From Antedon mediterranea (taxonomy: Eukaryota; Echinodermata; Crinoidea; Comatulida; Antedonidae), in contig NC_092672.1 of assembly GCF_964355755.1 (NCBI RefSeq), positions 18,720,501 through 18,784,500 on the forward strand: 64,000 nt of DNA. Reading direction: 5' to 3'. The translations under genes and the position numbers were made by a program. Shown here piece after piece: positions 60,891-64,000 of this stretch; position 1 is the stretch's first letter, and the number at the start of each line of letters is the position of its first letter. Below the pieces are notes generated by a model that did not search any database, was not told the origin of the DNA, and saw nothing but the letters and a program-made list of their open reading frames with translations.

Positions 60891-62249
60891 ATGAATATTT
60901 TAAGGTACGTTTTTATTCTATTTCAATTATATTTTGTTAAGCGAATTGTGGCAACATCCGCAGAATTTGTTTACCATCCTCAAACTGAAACCGTAATTGA
61001 AGGTACTCCTGCTTTGAAATTGACATGCGTTTTTGAAGGAGTTGATTCTGAAAGTACGTTTTCTTGGATAAAAAATGGTGTTACATTGACCAATGATAAA
61101 GACATTTTAGAATCTAGTCCATATTTTGATCGCAATGTATTCGTTGATTTTGGATGGTTAACTACAAATTCTATTTACTATAAACTTGAAATAAGTAATG
61201 TTTTGTATAGTGATTCCGGAGAATACGCATGCGTTGTAAATCAGAATGGATTTGAGGTAAAATCCAATACAGCTTATATAACAGTTAATCAATTACCGCA
61301 TCGTACTTATCCGTTATGTGAACAAATAGGCAGCCCTGTTAAAGAAGGAAAGGAAGTGAATCTCAGATGTGAAGGTGAGGTTATAAACCCACCCATCGAA
61401 TTACAATTATCAAGATCAATGGCAGGTAACCAAGCAGTTACCATATTGAATAAGCGGACAACGCCTATTATTAATTCATTTGTAGCAAATCGTGTTGATA
61501 ATAATGCCATATTTAATTGTCAGCTAACAACACCAGCAAATACAAGCATTGTTAGAACATGTAGCATTGGACCACTAAATGTCTGGTATAAACCTAATGT
61601 TACAATACAACATGCAGGGATATCATTATCAGGAAGGGAAGCCATTTTTATTTGCCAATCTGATGCAAACCCACCAGTAGTAGATTTTACTTGGCAATTT
61701 GATCCGATATTAAAAATTGAGCGTTATGTTATTGATGATATTGGGCAAGTTATGCGCATTCTAAAAATTGAAATTGAGGACAATGGATTACTTGTTAAAT
61801 GCATAGCCAAAAATACTGTTGGTCAGGTGACATCTCACGTGATTATGGAAGTGATCGGTAATAAAGAAGATGACAAACCAAAGAAAAAGGCTATTGAATC
61901 TGTGAATGAAAAACAAACAGAAAAGAAAAGTATATCTTTATCAGTTTTACTAGCTGTTGTATCTGTATTAGTTCTTGTTATTGTATTTGCTATTATTGTT
62001 CCTGTTTATTACTTCTGTATTTGCTCAAAGAAAGAGGAAACTGTTGTTATTGCTCAACCGGAAGTATACTTTGAACCTCAGGATCGTCTGACATTACCAT
62101 TGCCAAATAAAAGAAACTCTGTGTTGTGGAGACGTTCATTTGGAGCTCAAGTTCCTACAGACAGAGATGTTGATGCCATGTATTTGGAGATACAGAGTGA
62201 GCATTACATCTTCACACCAGATAGCAGAGGAAATACTCTGCCTTATTGA
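60891..62249 (+). CDS. Three-Ig type I membrane receptor, family B subtype B3
   Basis: 452 residues. Ig1 is like 57240 (EFVYHPQTETVIEGT) with PALKLTC, NDKDILES and TTNSIYYKLE as private changes. The junction reads QLPHRTYPLC, a His shared with the gene at 62849. Ig3 has FDPILKIERY. The linker has PKKKAIESVNE where nearly all others have PKTNAIESVNE, making it strongly basic. The tail is standard. Confidence 0.93.
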   Translation: MNILRYVFILFQLYFVKRIVATSAEFVYHPQTETVIEGTPALKLTCVFEGVDSESTFSWIKNGVTLTNDKDILESSPYFDRNVFVDFGWLTTNSIYYKLEISNVLYSDSGEYACVVNQNGFEVKSNTAYITVNQLPHRTYPLCEQIGSPVKEGKEVNLRCEGEVINPPIELQLSRSMAGNQAVTILNKRTTPIINSFVANRVDNNAIFNCQLTTPANTSIVRTCSIGPLNVWYKPNVTIQHAGISLSGREAIFICQSDANPPVVDFTWQFDPILKIERYVIDDIGQVMRILKIEIEDNGLLVKCIAKNTVGQVTSHVIMEVIGNKEDDKPKKKAIESVNEKQTEKKSISLSVLLAVVSVLVLVIVFAIIVPVYYFCICSKKEETVVIAQPEVYFEPQDRLTLPLPNKRNSVLWRRSFGAQVPTDRDVDAMYLEIQSEHYIFTPDSRGNTLPY

Positions 62250-62848
62250 CTGATAATTAAGTTTCATCAGGGAAGAGTGAAATTAATGTTACATTCATTC
62301 TTTCATTGATCTTTTTATTTCTTATATACCATAACAAATCATCGTAAGAAATGCATAGCAAATAAAAAAAAAAAAAAAATTTAACCAAGAAAAAAATAGA
62401 AATAGATGTACAATTATAAAGGAATAGTCAATGTAAGAAAGTATTCCATTGTTTATGCATTATTGAGACATTAAGAAGGTGATTTCTAATAGTCTTGATC
62501 TTAGTGAATCGTCTTAGTAATAATAGTAATTGTAGAAGATTTAAGATTGTGAGATAGGTCTGGTATCGCCATACTTATTGCAATAGATAAGGGTTTATTA
62601 AGTAACAATGCTTTTAATCCTAGTATCCGGAATTTAAGGAGTAACATTATATTTTATTTTAGTAGCCGTCGATCATGTGTATTGCAGAAAAGGCGGTGCT
62701 TATAATTATGTAATTAATATGTAGTGAACCATGAAACGTGTAACTAAATATTTCTCGGCTTAGTACATTATAGTAACATACGTATTCAATTTGTTATCAC
62801 TATAACCCTTCTGGGAAAGTAATACATGTATGTAAGTTACTGTACAAA
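62250..62848 (+). promoter_or_regulatory. Upstream region of last B3 gene, family B block
   Basis: GAGTAACATTA at 62639, TAGTAGCCGTCGATC, AAAGGCGGTGCTTATA and TATGTAGTGAACC to about 62730, 120 bp before the ATG. Near-identical to the preceding spacer, with a longer A run (about 62365-62380). No gene is visible. Confidence 0.6.
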
Positions 62849-64000
62849 ATGAATATTTTAAGGTACGTTTTTATTCTTTTTCAATTTTATTTTGTTAATC
62901 GAATTGTGGCAACATCCACAGAATTCATTTATCATCCTCGAGCTGAAACTGCAATTGAGGGAACTGTTGTGAAATTGACATGCGGTGTTGAAGGAGTTGA
63001 TTCTGAAAGTACGTTTTCTTGGATAAAAAATGGTGTTACATTGACCAATGGTAAAGACATTTTAGAATCTAGTCCATATTTGGATCGCAATTTATTCGTC
63101 GATTTTGGATGGTTAACTACAACTTCTATTTACTATACCCTTGAAATAAGTAATGTTTTGCACAGTGATTCCGGAGAATACGCATGCATTGTAAATCATA
63201 ATGGATTTGAGGTAAAATCTAATACAGCTTATATAACAGTTAATCAATTACCACATCGTACTTATCCGTTATGTGAACAAATAGGCAGCCCTGTTAAAGA
63301 AGGAAAGCAAGTGAATCTGAGATGTGAAGGTGAGGTTATAAACCCACCCATCGAATTAAAATTATCAAGATCAATGCCAGGTAACCAAGCAGTTACCATA
63401 TTGAATAAGCGGACAACGCCTATTATTAATTCATTTGTAGCAAATCGTGTTGATAATAATGCTATATTTAATTGTCAGCTAACAACACCAGCGAATACAA
63501 GTATCGTTAGAACATGTAGTATTGGACCACTAAATGTTTGGTATAAACCTAATGTTACAATACAACATGCAGGGATATCATTATCAGGAAGGGAAGCCAT
63601 TTTTATTTGTCAAGCAGATGCAAACCCACCAGTAGACTTTACGTGGCAATTTGATCCGATATTAAACATTGAGCGTTATGTTATTGATGATATTGGGCAA
63701 GTTATGCGCATTCTAAATGTTGACATTGATGACAATGGATTACTTGTTAAATGCATAGCCAAAAATACTGTTGGTCAGGTGACATCTCACGTGATCATGG
63801 AAGTGATCGGTAATAAAGAAGACGACAAACCAAAGACAAACGCTATTGAATCTGTGAATGAAAAACAAGCAGAAAAGAAAAGTATATCTTTATCAGTTTT
63901 ACTAGCTGTTGTATCTGTATTAGTTCTTGTTATTGTATTTGCTATTATTGTTCCTGTTTATTACTTTTGTATTTGCTCAAAGAAAGAGGAAACTGTTGTT
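62849..64000 (+). CDS. Three-Ig type I membrane receptor, family B subtype B3 (3' end outside window)
   Basis: The ATG at 62849 opens a frame that stays open for 384 codons to the window edge, where it ends in the first residues of the tail (CSKKEETVV). Ig1 resembles 58929 at its start (EFIYHPRAETAIEGT) and 60891 or 57240 further in, so it is itself a mosaic. One codon is missing in Ig3, PPVDFTW where the others have PPVVDFTW. LKVDIDDNG after the Ig3 core appears as LNVDIDDNG. The missing part should be the remaining tail of about 70 residues. Confidence 0.9.
   Translation, partial: MNILRYVFILFQFYFVNRIVATSTEFIYHPRAETAIEGTVVKLTCGVEGVDSESTFSWIKNGVTLTNGKDILESSPYLDRNLFVDFGWLTTTSIYYTLEISNVLHSDSGEYACIVNHNGFEVKSNTAYITVNQLPHRTYPLCEQIGSPVKEGKQVNLRCEGEVINPPIELKLSRSMPGNQAVTILNKRTTPIINSFVANRVDNNAIFNCQLTTPANTSIVRTCSIGPLNVWYKPNVTIQHAGISLSGREAIFICQADANPPVDFTWQFDPILNIERYVIDDIGQVMRILNVDIDDNGLLVKCIAKNTVGQVTSHVIMEVIGNKEDDKPKTNAIESVNEKQAEKKSISLSVLLAVVSVLVLVIVFAIIVPVYYFCICSKKEETVV

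Noticed and set aside
1-64000. Bacterial or organelle origin, CRISPR array or operon structure
   Set aside because: Ig receptors with signal peptides, a LINE, SINE-like repeats and wide AT-rich spacers show animal nuclear DNA. Each gene has its own upstream region, and the tandem repeats lack the regular repeat and unique spacer form of CRISPR arrays.

Overview
The window looks like nuclear DNA of a marine deuterostome, most likely an echinoderm. This is an inference from four things: AT-rich sequence, repeated TAGGCCTA octamers, tRNA-derived SINE-like repeats and a degenerate LINE, and three-Ig-domain type I membrane receptors. No single marker fixes the species.

Layout. Positions 1-12200 are gene-poor, AT-rich DNA with dispersed and tandem repeats; I could support no gene there. 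Positions 12227-41501 hold a head-to-tail array of 15 intact minus-strand genes (family A) and one broken copy. Positions 41502-45077 are a mobile-element-rich hinge with two tRNA-like genes in a duplicated unit, a large palindrome and a terminal-inverted-repeat element. Positions 45080-64000 hold a plus-strand array (family B) of one broken copy, eight complete genes and a ninth running off the window edge. A 5'-truncated, frame-broken LINE lies inside the B array. The two arrays are transcribed away from each other.

The genes. All 24 encode the same architecture in one uninterrupted exon: signal peptide, three Ig-like domains, an acidic or Asn-rich linker, one transmembrane helix and a cytoplasmic tail of about 80 residues. 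A and B are homologous. Both have a Y-P-x-C junction before Ig2, an ANPPV motif in Ig3, a PVYYxCxC juxtamembrane motif, and tail motifs QPxVY, WRxSF and QVPxDxDV. The membrane and tail segment is almost invariant within each family, even at the nucleotide level. Ig1, and to a lesser degree Ig2, fall into distinct subtypes: A1-A4 and B1-B3. Several genes are mosaics that pair the Ig1-Ig2 of one subtype with the Ig3 of another. This is the pattern expected of a receptor complex evolving by tandem duplication and gene conversion, with a variable ectodomain on a constant signalling tail. It resembles in organisation the tandem Ig-type allorecognition complex of Hydractinia and other multigene immune families; a recognition or immune role here is inference.

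Regulation. Every gene has its own upstream region. Family A spacers share TGTTACnGGTAT (plus-strand reading) about 150-350 bp before the ATG. Family B spacers share a different multi-part block (GAGTAAC, TAGTAGCC, GGCGGTG[TC]TTAC, TATGTAGTGAA) about 110-210 bp before the ATG. The most unexpected observation is a 6-bp insertion that creates a TAGGCCTA octamer inside one B gene but not its near-identical paralogues.
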